The position numbers and the translations under genes are program-made. Shown piece after piece: positions 48,549 to 58,287 of a stretch of 64,000 nucleotides of DNA (its first letter is position 1; every line of letters begins with the position of its first letter). The notes beneath the pieces are model-generated. The model had not been told where the DNA came from and ran no database searches. It was given only the letters and a program-made list of their open reading frames with translations. Source of the DNA: Planctomyces sp. SH-PL14 (GTDB taxonomy: Bacteria; Planctomycetota; Planctomycetia; Planctomycetales; Planctomycetaceae); contig NZ_CP011270.1 of assembly GCF_001610835.1 (NCBI RefSeq), forward strand, positions 4,916,001-4,980,000, read 5' to 3'.

Positions 48549-50021
48549 TCACGCCAAAATTCCCTCCACCACCTCACCATGAACATCCGTCAGACGATAC
48601 TGCCGTCCCTGATAACGGAACGTCAGCCGCGTATGATCAATTCCACAACAATGCAGCATCGTCGCCTGCATGTCATGAACGTGGACCGGGTTCTCCACGA
48701 TGTTCCAAGCGAAGTCATCCGTCGCACCATAAACCGTCCCCGGCTTGATCCCACCACCCGCCAGCCACCAGCTGTAAGCCTTGCCAAAGTGGTCCCGCCC
48801 CTTGGGACTCGCCGGGTCCCCCTGACCAAACGGCGTGCGGCCGAACTCGCCCCCCCAGACGACCAGCGTGTCGTCGAGGAGCCCCCGGTCCTTGAGGTCC
48901 TGGACGAGAGCGGCCGACGGAGCGTCGGTGTCCTTGCAGTTCTCTTCGAGCTGCGTGAACAGGTTGCCGTGCTGGTCCCAGCCGGCGTGCATGAGCTGGA
49001 CGAACCGGACCCCGCGCTCGAGCAGCCGCCGGGCGATGAGGCAGTTGTTCGCGTAGGAACCCTTCACGAGAGCGTCCGGTCCGTAGCGCTCGATGGTCGA
49101 CTTCGTCTCGCCTGAGAAGTCGACAAGGTCCGGGACGCTCGACTGCATCCGGAACGCCATCTCGTACTGGGCGATGCGGGTGTCGATCTCGGGGTCGCCA
49201 TAGTCCGCCAGGTGCTGGGCGTTCATCGACGCGATGTCGTCAAGGAGCGCCCGCCGGGCCTCACCCGTCACGCCGGGCGGGTTCGCGAGATACGGGACGA
49301 GGTCACCCGAGTTGCGGAACTTGACCCCCTGGAACCGGCTCGGGAGGAAGCCGCTTCCCCAGTAGTAGTCGAAGAAGAGCTGCCCGCAGGTCTTCCCTTT
49401 GTCGCTCGACGTCATGACGACGAACGTCGGCAGGTTGTCGGTCTCGCTCCCGAGGCCGTAGGAGAGCCAGGCTCCCATGCTGGGGCGGCCGGGGACCTGG
49501 GCTCCGGTCATGAAGAACGTGACGCCGGGGGCGTGGTTGACCGCCTCGGTGTGCATGGAGCGGACGAGGCACAGGTCGTCGGCGAGGGCCCCGATGTTGG
49601 GCAGCATCTCGCTCATCCGGGTGCCGGCTTTGCCGTAGTTCTTGTGGGGCTTGATCGCGGGGACGCAGGGCCATTTGCCGTAGCCGCTCGACATCGTCGA
49701 GAGCCGGGTCGAGCCGCGGACGGTGTCGGGGATGTCTTTGCCGGCCATCTCGCGGATGACCGGTTTGTCGTCGAAGAGGTCGAGGTGCGAGGGGCCGCCT
49801 CCCTGCCAGAAGACGACGACGCGTTTGGCCTTGGGGGCGTGGTGCGGCAGGCCCGGGAGGCCGCGCGGGGTCTTGTCTCCTTCGGTGGCGGCGGAGGCGC
49901 CGGACTGCTGCATCAGGCTGGCGAGGGCGGCGACGCCGATCCCGCCGGCGGTTTGGCCGAACATCTGCCGCCGCGTGACGCGGTGGATGTTCTCGCGGAA
50001 GAGGTCGTGGGAGAAGTTCAT
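48549..50021 (-). CDS. DUF1501 Tat-exported sulfatase-fold protein
   Basis: A 490-residue member of DUF1501, a planctomycete-rich family with an alkaline-phosphatase/sulfatase-like fold. The N-terminus has TRRQMFGQTAGGIGVAALA, a Tat signal. KRVVVFWQGGGPSHLDLFD (about residues 66-84) is the family start, and VVWGGEFGRTPFGQ with KGRDHFGKAYSWWLAGGG is the hallmark of the C-terminal half. Nearly always it follows a DUF1549/DUF1553 gene and is co-transcribed with it; that gene is at 50477-53062 here, on the same strand, but repeat copy G lies between them. The substrate of the pair is unknown. Confidence 0.93.
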   Translation of the reverse strand: MNFSHDLFRENIHRVTRRQMFGQTAGGIGVAALASLMQQSGASAATEGDKTPRGLPGLPHHAPKAKRVVVFWQGGGPSHLDLFDDKPVIREMAGKDIPDTVRGSTRLSTMSSGYGKWPCVPAIKPHKNYGKAGTRMSEMLPNIGALADDLCLVRSMHTEAVNHAPGVTFFMTGAQVPGRPSMGAWLSYGLGSETDNLPTFVVMTSSDKGKTCGQLFFDYYWGSGFLPSRFQGVKFRNSGDLVPYLANPPGVTGEARRALLDDIASMNAQHLADYGDPEIDTRIAQYEMAFRMQSSVPDLVDFSGETKSTIERYGPDALVKGSYANNCLIARRLLERGVRFVQLMHAGWDQHGNLFTQLEENCKDTDAPSAALVQDLKDRGLLDDTLVVWGGEFGRTPFGQGDPASPKGRDHFGKAYSWWLAGGGIKPGTVYGATDDFAWNIVENPVHVHDMQATMLHCCGIDHTRLTFRYQGRQYRLTDVHGEVVEGILA

Positions 50022-50070
50022 AATGTCGAAGTTAAGTGAACTGGTGGTCGGTCTCTATCGGTTCGAGCCA

Positions 50071-50401
50071 TGTCCTTGCCGGCACAGCGTTGTTAGCTCA
50101 AACCCAACGTGCCACGGCCACCTGGGGTCAAGGGGGCCACGCCCCCTTGCCGCCGGAGGCATTCCTGTGAGGAACCGTGGTACACAACGGACGTCCCCTT
50201 TGTGGCACCAGCTATGAGGACTCCCTCAATCCACACAGCTTGCTTTGCAATCCCCGCGGGTTGATGAGGGGGGCATACGACACGGCGTCCGCGCTTGGAC
50301 ACCCTCTCCTTCAGACATCTCTCGACGGTCAGCCTCCGGCGGGCAAGAGGGCGTTGCCCCCTTGCATCCCCCACCAGGGGTGACCCCCTGGACCCCGGTT
50401 C
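50071..50401 (+). repeat. Dispersed structured repeat, copy G (full length) inside a conserved gene pair
   Basis: Plus-orientation copy lying in the 455-bp gap between DUF1549 (upstream) and DUF1501 (downstream), both on the minus strand. Tips are CCA (left) and CGTT (right). The central part has an extra short insertion near ACTCCCTCAATCC, relative to the other copies. The flanks have no gene. Confidence 0.9.
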
Positions 50402-50476
50402 ATATTGATGATGTTGGGTTGGGATTTAAAACTCTTTTTATACTTGGAGTTGGGGGGGACTAACTATTGCTAACGC

Positions 50477-53062
50477 TCACTCTCTCGTCATCGCTTCATC
50501 AAGGTTCAGGAGGCCGAGGCAAACCGCAGACAGAGCAGCGTGCTCGGGGGCGGGAATCGCTTCGTCCCGCGGGGCGGAGCCGACCGCCAGGAACGACTTG
50601 GCGTTTTCGGGATGAGCCTGGAAGAGCGCGAGCTGCCGCTCGTACGACTTCCGCAACGCGGCCAGGTCCCGGTCCGCAGGACGGCGTCCAAGGACCTTAC
50701 GAAACGCATCGGTCAACCGGGCGTCGAGCTCTCCCGCCGACTTCCACGCGTTCTGAGCGAGAGAGCGGGCAGCCTCGACCCAGGTCGGGTCGTTGAGGGT
50801 CGTCAGCGCATGGAGCGGCGTGCTGGTGGTCGCCTGACGGACACGGCAGGTCTGGCGGTTGGAGGCATCGAACATGTTCGCCGGGCCGACCGTCCGCCGC
50901 CAGAAGGTGTAGAGACTCCGCCGGTACAGGTCCGTCCCCTTGGAAGCGGGGTACGTAAAGTCCCGCTCCTTCGTGATGGCGAGCGCTTCCCAGATGTCGT
51001 CGGGCTGATAGGGATAGACCGGCACACCGCCAATCTTCGAATCGAGCATCCCCGCCGCCCCGAGGGCCCAGTCCCGCAGAAGCAGGGAGGGCATGCGGAA
51101 GCGGCTGGCCCGGGCGAGGAGGCGGTTCTCCGCGTCGCGGCTTTGCAGGTCGGGGGTAATGCGGCTCGACTGACGATAGGTGCTGCTGGTGACGATCAGC
51201 CGGTGGATCGTCTTCATGCTCCAGCCCTTCTCGCGGAACTCGACCGAGAGCCAGTCGAGGAGCGGGCCGTGGATCGGGAACTCGCTCTGGACGCCGAAGT
51301 CCTCGGCGGTCTTCACGAGTCCGGTCCCGAAGAAGTGCTGCCACATCCGGTTGACCTGCACGCGGGCGGTCAGCGGGTGCTCCGCCGAGACGAGCCACCG
51401 CGCCAGTCCCAGCCGATCCCGCGGCGCCCCTTCCGGCAGCGGCGGCAGGAAGGCGGGCGTGTTGAAGGTCACCTTCTCCTTGGGATTGAGGTACTCGCCG
51501 CGGTCGAGGATCGAGGTCTCGCGGGGCTTGGCGTCGCTCATGACCATGACCCGCGGGATCTGGTCCGCCTTGTAATTCGCCAGGTCGTTGCGGGCCTTCT
51601 CCAGGCGTCCGAGCGCCGGGATCTGTCCCGCGATCCCCGGCCGGACTTTCTCTTCGAAGTGCTTCCGCAGGCTGGCTTCGAGGGTCTTCTTCTCCTCGTC
51701 CGACCGCTCTCCGTCGGGCTTCTTGAGGATCGCGACGATCGGCTCGGGAAGCTGCTTCCCTTCGCCCGGCTTGCCATCCACGAGGAGGCCGGTCCGCCAG
51801 CCAATGAAGGCCGCGTCCGCCCCCTGCTTGGCCTGGGGCTCGAGGTCGGCGATCTTCTTTTCGAGCTCCGCGATCCGCTGCTGGTTCTCTTCGGTCGGCA
51901 GCTCGATGAGAGGCGGGGCGACGCGGATCCGCGAGGAGAACCGCTGAGGGGTGCCGCTCTCGGGGACGCGGTTGAAGGCGTCCATGAGGCTGTAGTAGTC
52001 CCGCTGCGTGATCGGGTCGTACTTGTGGTCGTGGCACTGGGCACAGGCCATGGTGAGGCCGAGCCACGTCGTCGCCGTGGTGTCCATGCGGTCGAAGAGG
52101 ATCACGAACCGCTGCTCTTCGGCGATGGCGCCCCCTTCGCCGTTGAGGAGGTGGTTGCGGTTGAAGCCGCTGGCGATCTTCTGGTCGGTCGTGGCGTCCG
52201 GCAGGAGGTCGCCGGCGAGCTGCCAGACCGTGAACTGGTCGAAGGGGAGGTCGGTGTTGAGGGCCCGGACGACCCAGTCCCGCCAGATCCATTGCCAGGT
52301 GTCGCCGTCCTGCTGGAAGCCGTTGCTGTCCGCGTAGCGGGCGGCGTCGAGCCAGGGGAGAGCCATCCGCTCGCCGTAGTGCGGGCTGTCGAGGAACCGT
52401 TCGACGAGTTTCTCGTAGGCCTTGGGGTCGGGGTCGGCGACGAAGGCGTCGACTTCCGCCGGCGTGGGAGGCAGTCCGACGAGGTCGATCGAGAGCCGGC
52501 GGATCAGGGTGGCGCGGTCCGCTTCGGGGGAGGGGGCGAGGCCTTCGGCTTCCAGCCGGGCGAGGATGAAGCGGTCGACCGAGTTGCGGACCCAGTCCGT
52601 CCGCTTGGTCTCCGGTTCGGGAGGACGCTGAGGGGGGACGAAGGCCCAGTGGGTTTCGTATTCGGCCCCTTCGGTGACCCAGCGTTCGAGCCGGGCCTTC
52701 TGCTCCGCCGAGAGGACGCGGTTGGAGTTGGGGGGCGGCATCATGACGTCGGGATCGGTGGAGCGGATCCGTTCGAGGAGGCTGCTCTTTTCGATGTCCC
52801 CGGGGGTGATGGCGCCCATGTCGATCGCGGTTTTGCGGTCGTCGAGGCGGAGGTCGGCCTGGCGTTTGTTGCTGTCCTGTCCGTGGCAGTAGAAGCAGTT
52901 CTCCGAGAGAAGGGGGCGGATGTCTCGGTTGAAGTGCAGGGGTTCGCTCGCCCGAGCGAGGTGGGGCCCGGCCAAGGCGATGGAGACGACGAGCCAGAGT
53001 GACGAACGCAATGCCAACCCCATCCCCGGCGTGGTGCCGGGTTTCCTTTTGAGACGCATCAA
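50477..53062 (-). CDS. DUF1549/DUF1553 protein with planctomycete cytochrome C domain
   Basis: An 861-residue exported protein. After a signal peptide (LWLVVSIALAGPHLARA) comes PLHFNRDIRPLLSENCFYCH with a CXXCH heme site (Cys56, Cys59, His60), the PSCyt1 domain. Residues about 155-400 form DUF1549, with SIDLVGLPPTP and a second CXXCH (340-344, CAQCHDHKYDP). The C-terminal DUF1553 has VNRMWQHFFGTGLV and the ending ALTTLNDPTW block. These proteins occur in dozens of copies per planctomycete genome, paired with DUF1501, and are thought to take part in polymer turnover in the periplasm; the chemistry is not established. Confidence 0.94.
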   Translation of the reverse strand: MMRLKRKPGTTPGMGLALRSSLWLVVSIALAGPHLARASEPLHFNRDIRPLLSENCFYCHGQDSNKRQADLRLDDRKTAIDMGAITPGDIEKSSLLERIRSTDPDVMMPPPNSNRVLSAEQKARLERWVTEGAEYETHWAFVPPQRPPEPETKRTDWVRNSVDRFILARLEAEGLAPSPEADRATLIRRLSIDLVGLPPTPAEVDAFVADPDPKAYEKLVERFLDSPHYGERMALPWLDAARYADSNGFQQDGDTWQWIWRDWVVRALNTDLPFDQFTVWQLAGDLLPDATTDQKIASGFNRNHLLNGEGGAIAEEQRFVILFDRMDTTATTWLGLTMACAQCHDHKYDPITQRDYYSLMDAFNRVPESGTPQRFSSRIRVAPPLIELPTEENQQRIAELEKKIADLEPQAKQGADAAFIGWRTGLLVDGKPGEGKQLPEPIVAILKKPDGERSDEEKKTLEASLRKHFEEKVRPGIAGQIPALGRLEKARNDLANYKADQIPRVMVMSDAKPRETSILDRGEYLNPKEKVTFNTPAFLPPLPEGAPRDRLGLARWLVSAEHPLTARVQVNRMWQHFFGTGLVKTAEDFGVQSEFPIHGPLLDWLSVEFREKGWSMKTIHRLIVTSSTYRQSSRITPDLQSRDAENRLLARASRFRMPSLLLRDWALGAAGMLDSKIGGVPVYPYQPDDIWEALAITKERDFTYPASKGTDLYRRSLYTFWRRTVGPANMFDASNRQTCRVRQATTSTPLHALTTLNDPTWVEAARSLAQNAWKSAGELDARLTDAFRKVLGRRPADRDLAALRKSYERQLALFQAHPENAKSFLAVGSAPRDEAIPAPEHAALSAVCLGLLNLDEAMTRE

Positions 53063-53115
53063 GGAATACGGATTTCAAAGTACGGCGAAACTGGGTCGGG
53101 GACAACCCAGCGTCC

Positions 53116-53165
53116 CGCTGGACCGGGGTGGCCGGGGCACGATGGGTTTGAGCTATGGGAGCCGA
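53116..53165 (-). repeat. Dispersed repeat fragment H1 (terminal piece)
   Basis: CCCGCTGGACCGGGG, GGCCGGGGCACG and GGGTTTGAGCTATGG make up about 50 bp of the outer end in minus orientation. It is the same sub-family as the piece at 19181. In a complete minus-strand copy it would lie after, not before, the arm at 53252, so the two pieces are rearranged or independent. Confidence 0.6.
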
Positions 53166-53251
53166 CTCGGCGAGTTCGGTTTTTGAGCGAAGGCCAGAAA
53201 GCGTGCCCGGCGGACGGATGTTCTTTGCGCAGTTCGATGCCATTCGCCAGC

Positions 53252-53415
53252 TGGGTCCAGGGGACACCCTGGCGGCGTGCAGGGGCCGCCCCCTGCCCGC
53301 CGGAGGCCTGGCCGTCGGGAGTTGTCTGAAGGAGGGAGTGTCCAGGCGCGGCTCGGTGCGAGATGCCCCCTTCACCTCTGCGCAGCCTGCGGGTTCGAGT
53401 CTTGAGCAGAGGCTT
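53252..53415 (-). repeat. Dispersed repeat fragment H2 (right arm and part of the centre)
   Basis: CTGGGTCCAGGGGACACC, then GGCGTGCAGGGGCCGCCCCC and GCCCGCCGGAGGCC, followed by GTGTCCAGGCGCGG. This is the right arm plus part of the centre in minus orientation. The piece at 60271 shares the CCCTGGCGGCGTGCAGGGG arm, so these two form one variant. Confidence 0.7.
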
Positions 53416-53486
53416 CCTCGGTGGCGCGTCGCTGCGGCGTAGGACCGGGCTCGCATTTCTGCGTCGACGTCCGCGAAGGGCGTCGA

Positions 53487-54194
53487 AGAAATCTCTCCAC
53501 TGTCAGGTTTCCTTCTTTTCCGCCGGGTGCGGGGCCGGCGGAACTTTGCGGGGTTGTTGGCTTCGAGGAGGCAGATCAGGAGGCGGTCGGAGTACCGGCG
53601 CCGGACGCCGACGATCTTTCGGCCGTAGTAGACCGGTTCGGGGAGGCCCTGGATCGCGATGGTTCGGGCTTCTTCTTCGAGGCGGAGGGCGTGCAGCTGC
53701 TTGAGCGAGGCGAGGGACTGCTGCTCGGCTGTCAGGGGGCCGGTCAGGGGCGGAGTCGGTGGGGAACGTCGTTTCGGTGGCCTGCGACGTGTTCGGGCTG
53801 TTCGGTGCGGGCGGAAAACCACCTGAGTGTCAGGTTTGGGGCGTCGCGTGCGGGGAGCTTTGGGGCGGCGGAACTTTTCGGGGTTGTTGGCTTGGAGGAG
53901 GCAGATCAGGAGCTTGTCGGAGAAGCGGCGTTGGAAGCCGACGAGCTTTCGGCCGTAGAAGACCGGCTCGGGGACGCCCTGATTCCGGGCGATGGTTCGG
54001 GCCTGCTCTTCGAGGTGCAGCGCATGCTCCTGATCGATGGCGGCGAGGGCCTGGCGGTAGGTTTCGGAGACCCGGAGGGCGTTGTAGTGGAGTTCGCGGG
54101 AGACGCCCGCTTTGACGGCGGCGATCCGGACGATGCCGTAGGTTTGGTAGGCTCCGAGGAAGGCCCGCTGCTTTGTTGTGAGGGATTTGCTCAT
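53487..54194 (-). CDS. Terminase small-subunit-like HTH protein with duplicated motif, end unclear
   Basis: Starts MSKSLTTKQRAFLGAYQTYG, with the helix-turn-helix of phage terminase small subunits (AAVKAGVSRELHYNALR). A typical C-terminal block follows: EEQARTIARNQGVPEPVFYG, then RRFSDKLLICLLQANNPEKF. This block appears twice, at residues 57-110 and 167-220, joined by a basic Pro-rich linker. No other phage gene is near, so it may be a domesticated DNA-binding protein. The frame has no stop after the second block. It runs on through repeat fragment H2 and into the DUF1549 gene, in another frame, for about 1165 codons in all. The end given here is only the last residue that looks like the family. 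Confidence 0.6.
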
Positions 54195-54557
54195 GGCGTC
54201 GGTCCGAGGAGGGGACGCCGCTCAATCGGCGCACGCCTGTCGTGCCTGGGAAATATCGCCAGAGAACGCTCGATGATCCGTGTTCTCGGTTAACGGAGCC
54301 AGCCAGAACATTGAGGGCTCGCCAACCCGATTCGACGTTCCTCAGGCCCCTTGACGGCGGTCCCTTCGATCGCACGGGTTTTGGTGCGTTTCGCAAGGCC
54401 TCAACGCACCCGACTTAACTGTGGTTCGCTCGACGGCGATCGGAGCGATGAATCGCCTCGGGAGATCCCGCTGCCGCGAGACGGTAGACTGTCTCCCACA
54501 GCCCCGGGCCCGGGCCAACGTCGAGGCCGGACGGCTCCACCTTCGTCCGAGAACGCG
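54195..54557. other. 363-bp divergent gap, no gene seen
   Basis: Lies between the divergent terminase-like gene and a large membrane-protein gene. TAGACT near 54486 is a possible -10 for the latter, with no good -35. No conserved element was recognised. Confidence 0.35.
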
Positions 54558-57500
54558 ATGTCCGACCACGAACACGAGCCCTTGCCCGCGCCGAGGGTCA
54601 ACCTCCGCCTCCTCCTCCTGGGAGCCGTTCTGATTTCTCTCACCGCGGGCCTGGGACTCCAGCTCTGGTCCGCCTTCGACAATGCCCGCCGCCAACGGGA
54701 TGAGCGGGCCGCGCGGCTCGCCGCGTTGCAACGCGGACCAGTCGCCCGGGGCTTCGCCGATGACTCGCTGATCGAGGTCGCCTCCGAAGTCCGGCTCGCC
54801 ACCGCCCGGTCTGCCTTCGCCTCCGTCGCGGCGCAACGGGTCCGGAAGCAGTCCTGGAGGTTCTGGGACCAGTCCCTCCCCACCCCGGAGACGATCCGCA
54901 CGCAGGCCACCGTCGCCGAGGAATACCTGCGGTTCCGCCTGCGGGAACTGGAGGCGTATCGCACCCGCACGCAAGACCAGGGACCGGCCCGCACCGCCGG
55001 CGAAGCGTTCCTTGACGCCTACCTGCGGCAGGTGGCGACCCGTCCGAACGATCCTCGCGCCCAGCCGGGGCTGCGCGACCTGGCGACAAAGGCGATCGAC
55101 GCGGGGAGCCGCGATCCGATGATCCGGGTCCACCACGCGAATCTGCAATGGGAAGGGGGACGAGACCGTGAAGAGTGCCGGACTCTCATCCTGGAGGCCC
55201 TGCGGGATCTGGCCGACTCCGGCTACCCCAGGATCGTTGCCTCGTACGGGCGGCTCTATCTTCGAGACTTCATCCCCGCGGAAGACTCGGACCGCCGCGT
55301 CGCCGCCCTTCGGGACGCCCTTCCGGCGCTGGTCGCATGGCTGGAGGAAGAGGCGGCCGACCCGGCCTGGACCCGCAGCTCCATGGAGCGAGTATCCCGT
55401 CTCTATCGCTCCTGGCCGGCCGCCGACCGGCGGCTGTTCCTCCTGGCCCTGACTGAAGCCCGGGCGATCGATCCCTACATCCCCCACACACTGCTCGGCG
55501 AGGTGTTCATGGATCAGGGCTGGTCCAGCCGCGGCTGGCGGTGGGCGGCCCAGGTCCGTCCCGACCAGTGGAAGGGGTTCGAGAAATACATGCAGATGGC
55601 GACTGACCACCTCGAATACGCATGGTCCCTCCGCCCGGATCTCCCTTATGCCCCCGCGCTCATGATTCAGATCGCGATGGGAGGCCAGGGGAGCGGCGAA
55701 GGGACGCGGTTCTGGTTCCTCCAGACGATCGAGGCGCAGTACGACGACGCCTCCGCGTATGAAAGCTACCTGTTCTCGCTGACGACGAGGTGGGGCGGCC
55801 GCCCCGGATTGATCCTCGGCACCGGCCGGTTCTGTCTCGAAACGGACCGCTTTGACACGCGGATCCCCTACATGGCTCTCGAGGCGGTCGATACCCACCG
55901 GATCTACGAACTGGACAAAGGGGAGACCCTGGCCGACGCCCCCGACGCGGTGGAACTGCTGCGGAAGTTCCTGACTCACCGGAAAGCGGCGATCGCGGGG
56001 CGCGGCATGGCGGCGCTCCACGAGGCGGATGGCTCTTATCGCAGCCTGTTGCTGCGGCTGCTCGAGTCGGCCGGACTCCGGCACGAGGCGGCCCTCCTGC
56101 TGACCGAAGTGGGAGAGGACCTGAACTGGATCGACCAGCGGAAGGACAACCGTCCGGGCCGCTACCTGGCAGCCCGGCTCGTGGCCGAAGACGCGGGAGA
56201 CGCCGCGGCGATCGCGGCCTTCGACGACCGGCTTCGCGGCCCTCTCCTACCCGGATTCGGTCCCGCCGACGTCGCTCTCCTGGAGACGGAGTGGACAGCG
56301 CTCCGCGGCCGCGCCCCCGCCCAGCCCGGTCCGCACGATTACTTCCGGCATGCCGAGGCGATGCTCGGCCAGTTGCGGGACTTCGCCGCGGGGAACTGGG
56401 TTGCGCTCCGCGCGGAGGCTCCCCTGTGGGGCTGGGAACCCTACGCGGACGAATGGTTCGCCGATCCCGAGGTCGGAGTGACGCTCTCGGCCCGGGCGGC
56501 GCGGGCTCCCCTGGTGTGCCTGCGGCCCCTGATCGGCCTGCAGCCGCCGCTCGAAGCCGAGGCGGTGCTCGTCATTCCCGACCCCGCGCCGTATCCCGGC
56601 GCGGTCGGCATCGGCTGGTCGCGGGAAGGGGACGCGCAGGTCTTCAGCCGTCCCCAGGGCCTCACGCTGGGGGCGGTCGAGGCCAGCCTGTCGATGCGGC
56701 ATCCGGAGAAGAAGCTCGAGCGGCGCGACCGGGGGTACGTCAGTCACGTGGGCTGGCACTCCGCCAACTTGCCGCTTGAGGCGGGAGTCCCGCATCGGAT
56801 CAAGTTCAAGACGTGGGGGACGGAGGTTGAGTTCCAGGTCGACGATCTCGCGCGGTCCGAGCCGCTGCCGGCGGGTCTGGAGTCGCGGGGCTGGCTCGCC
56901 TTCGGAACCGTCTCGCCACAAGATCAGCCGGAGAGCCGGGGCCGGCGAGCGGGCGCGGTGATCTTTCGCGATGTCCGGTTCCGACGGCTGGACGCCCCCC
57001 GTCCTCCCGCGGCGGGTCTCCCTCGGGAGGAGCGGCTGCAATACTGGTCGGCGAGGATGACTCGCGACCCGGCCGACTTGATCGCGGCGGTTCAGGTTGC
57101 GCGGCTGCGGGTCGAGGGGGAGGAGTTCGAGGCCGCGCTCGCCGGGACGGACGCGATCCGGCAGCAGTGGCCACGGGCCAACAAGGTCCCGGCCATTCGC
57201 GGGGCAGCCCTCAAGGGGCTCCGCCGCTATGAGGAGGCGTTGCGGGAGTTCGAGGCGGCGGGCGAGGAATGGGAGGATGATCCCGAGTCCGATGGGCACT
57301 GGGGGGAGATTCTCTCCTCCGCGCCGCAGGAGTCGCTTCGCGATCCGCAGCGCGGCCTGTCGAAGTCCGAGTTCGCTGTCCGGATCGCCCGCACGCCACA
57401 CACCTGTGCCGCCTTTGCCGCGGCCCAGGCGGCGCAGGGGAACTTCGAGCAGGCGGTGGTCCTCCAGGAAGAGGCGATTCGCGGAGCCTCGGAAGGCCAG

Positions 57501-57581
57501 CTCGCTGAATTCCGGGAGCGGCTCACCCTTTACCAGAACAAGCAGCCGTATCGGCTCCCCGAGCCGGCCGCAGAGAAGTGA
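54558..57581 (+). CDS. 1007-residue membrane-anchored protein with helical repeats, function unknown
   Basis: Short cytoplasmic N-terminus, one transmembrane helix (about residues 15-36, starting NLRLLLLGAVLISLTAGLGL), then a very long extracytoplasmic part. Most of it is helical and resembles TPR-type repeats (for example the stretch with HLEYAWSLRPDLPYAPALM). Around residues 650-800 comes a beta-rich, lectin/LamG-like segment (GAVGIGWSREGDAQVFSR, HRIKFKTWGTEVEFQVDD), after which TPR-like helices resume (RRYEEALREFEAAGEEW). ATG 54558 is preferred to the upstream frame start at 54351 because the membrane anchor then sits at the N-terminus. I do not recognise a named family. Possibly a surface scaffold. 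Confidence 0.75.
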   Translation: MSDHEHEPLPAPRVNLRLLLLGAVLISLTAGLGLQLWSAFDNARRQRDERAARLAALQRGPVARGFADDSLIEVASEVRLATARSAFASVAAQRVRKQSWRFWDQSLPTPETIRTQATVAEEYLRFRLRELEAYRTRTQDQGPARTAGEAFLDAYLRQVATRPNDPRAQPGLRDLATKAIDAGSRDPMIRVHHANLQWEGGRDREECRTLILEALRDLADSGYPRIVASYGRLYLRDFIPAEDSDRRVAALRDALPALVAWLEEEAADPAWTRSSMERVSRLYRSWPAADRRLFLLALTEARAIDPYIPHTLLGEVFMDQGWSSRGWRWAAQVRPDQWKGFEKYMQMATDHLEYAWSLRPDLPYAPALMIQIAMGGQGSGEGTRFWFLQTIEAQYDDASAYESYLFSLTTRWGGRPGLILGTGRFCLETDRFDTRIPYMALEAVDTHRIYELDKGETLADAPDAVELLRKFLTHRKAAIAGRGMAALHEADGSYRSLLLRLLESAGLRHEAALLLTEVGEDLNWIDQRKDNRPGRYLAARLVAEDAGDAAAIAAFDDRLRGPLLPGFGPADVALLETEWTALRGRAPAQPGPHDYFRHAEAMLGQLRDFAAGNWVALRAEAPLWGWEPYADEWFADPEVGVTLSARAARAPLVCLRPLIGLQPPLEAEAVLVIPDPAPYPGAVGIGWSREGDAQVFSRPQGLTLGAVEASLSMRHPEKKLERRDRGYVSHVGWHSANLPLEAGVPHRIKFKTWGTEVEFQVDDLARSEPLPAGLESRGWLAFGTVSPQDQPESRGRRAGAVIFRDVRFRRLDAPRPPAAGLPREERLQYWSARMTRDPADLIAAVQVARLRVEGEEFEAALAGTDAIRQQWPRANKVPAIRGAALKGLRRYEEALREFEAAGEEWEDDPESDGHWGEILSSAPQESLRDPQRGLSKSEFAVRIARTPHTCAAFAAAQAAQGNFEQAVVLQEEAIRGASEGQLAEFRERLTLYQNKQPYRLPEPAAEK

Positions 57582-57624
57582 CTGAGCGGACGCGGGGCGA
57601 AATGCTCCTGCCCGAGGTGAGGCG

Positions 57625-58158
57625 ATGACGGATCTGTGCAAGCAGATGCTCGCGACCCAGTTTGCCGCCAGCTTGTGCACCTTGGCGCATGCCGTGGAGC
57701 GGTGCCCGGACGAACTCTGGAACGCGCCGGTGGCGAAGTATCCCTTCTGCCAGGTGGCGTTCCATACGCTGTTCTTTGCGGACCTTTACCTGGAGCTCAA
57801 CGAGGAGGGGCTGAGCCGGCAGCCGTTTCATCAGGCGAATCCGGAGCTCTTCGGCGACTACGAACAGCTCCAGTACCGCGAGCCGCAATCGCTCTACGAA
57901 CGATCGCAGATCCGGACGTATCTGGAGTTCGTGCGCGACAAGGCGAACGCGACCCTCGCCGCGGAGACGGCGCAGACCCTGGCCGCGCCTGAGCAGTTTC
58001 AGAGGCGGCTGTCGTCGCGGGCGGAGCTGTACCTCTACAACCTGCGTCACATTCAGCATCACGCCGCGCAGCTGATCCTGAGGCTGCGACTTGACTCCGA
58101 TGTCGATGTGCCGTGGGTCGGCGGCGGCTCGATCCGATGGCCGGGACAACCGTCGTGA
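57625..58158 (+). CDS. DinB-family four-helix protein (second in the window)
   Basis: A 177-residue helical protein with metal-binding histidines at His47 (VAFHTLFF) and in RHIQHHAAQL (around 142-146). It differs from the DinB protein at 46073 in sequence, so the two are paralogues and not a recent duplication. It starts 43 bp after the membrane protein on the same strand. GAGGTGAGGCG precedes the ATG. Family members include damage-inducible proteins and thiol transferases; no substrate can be assigned. Confidence 0.85.
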   Translation: MTDLCKQMLATQFAASLCTLAHAVERCPDELWNAPVAKYPFCQVAFHTLFFADLYLELNEEGLSRQPFHQANPELFGDYEQLQYREPQSLYERSQIRTYLEFVRDKANATLAAETAQTLAAPEQFQRRLSSRAELYLYNLRHIQHHAAQLILRLRLDSDVDVPWVGGGSIRWPGQPS

Positions 58159-58287
58159 TCGCCCGTGACGGCGCTGGTCGTCGGTGGCGTTTGTTCTGGT
58201 GTGTCGACTGGCCGCGCCGAAGGGCGTGACCCGGCATCCAGCCGAGGACGGGATGCCGGGTTCGACGACCTGGGCCGGTCTGTGTGA

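Noticed and set aside
50540-53002. An 820-codon plus-strand frame opposite the DUF1549 gene
   Set aside because: Shadow of the real minus-strand gene; no motif.
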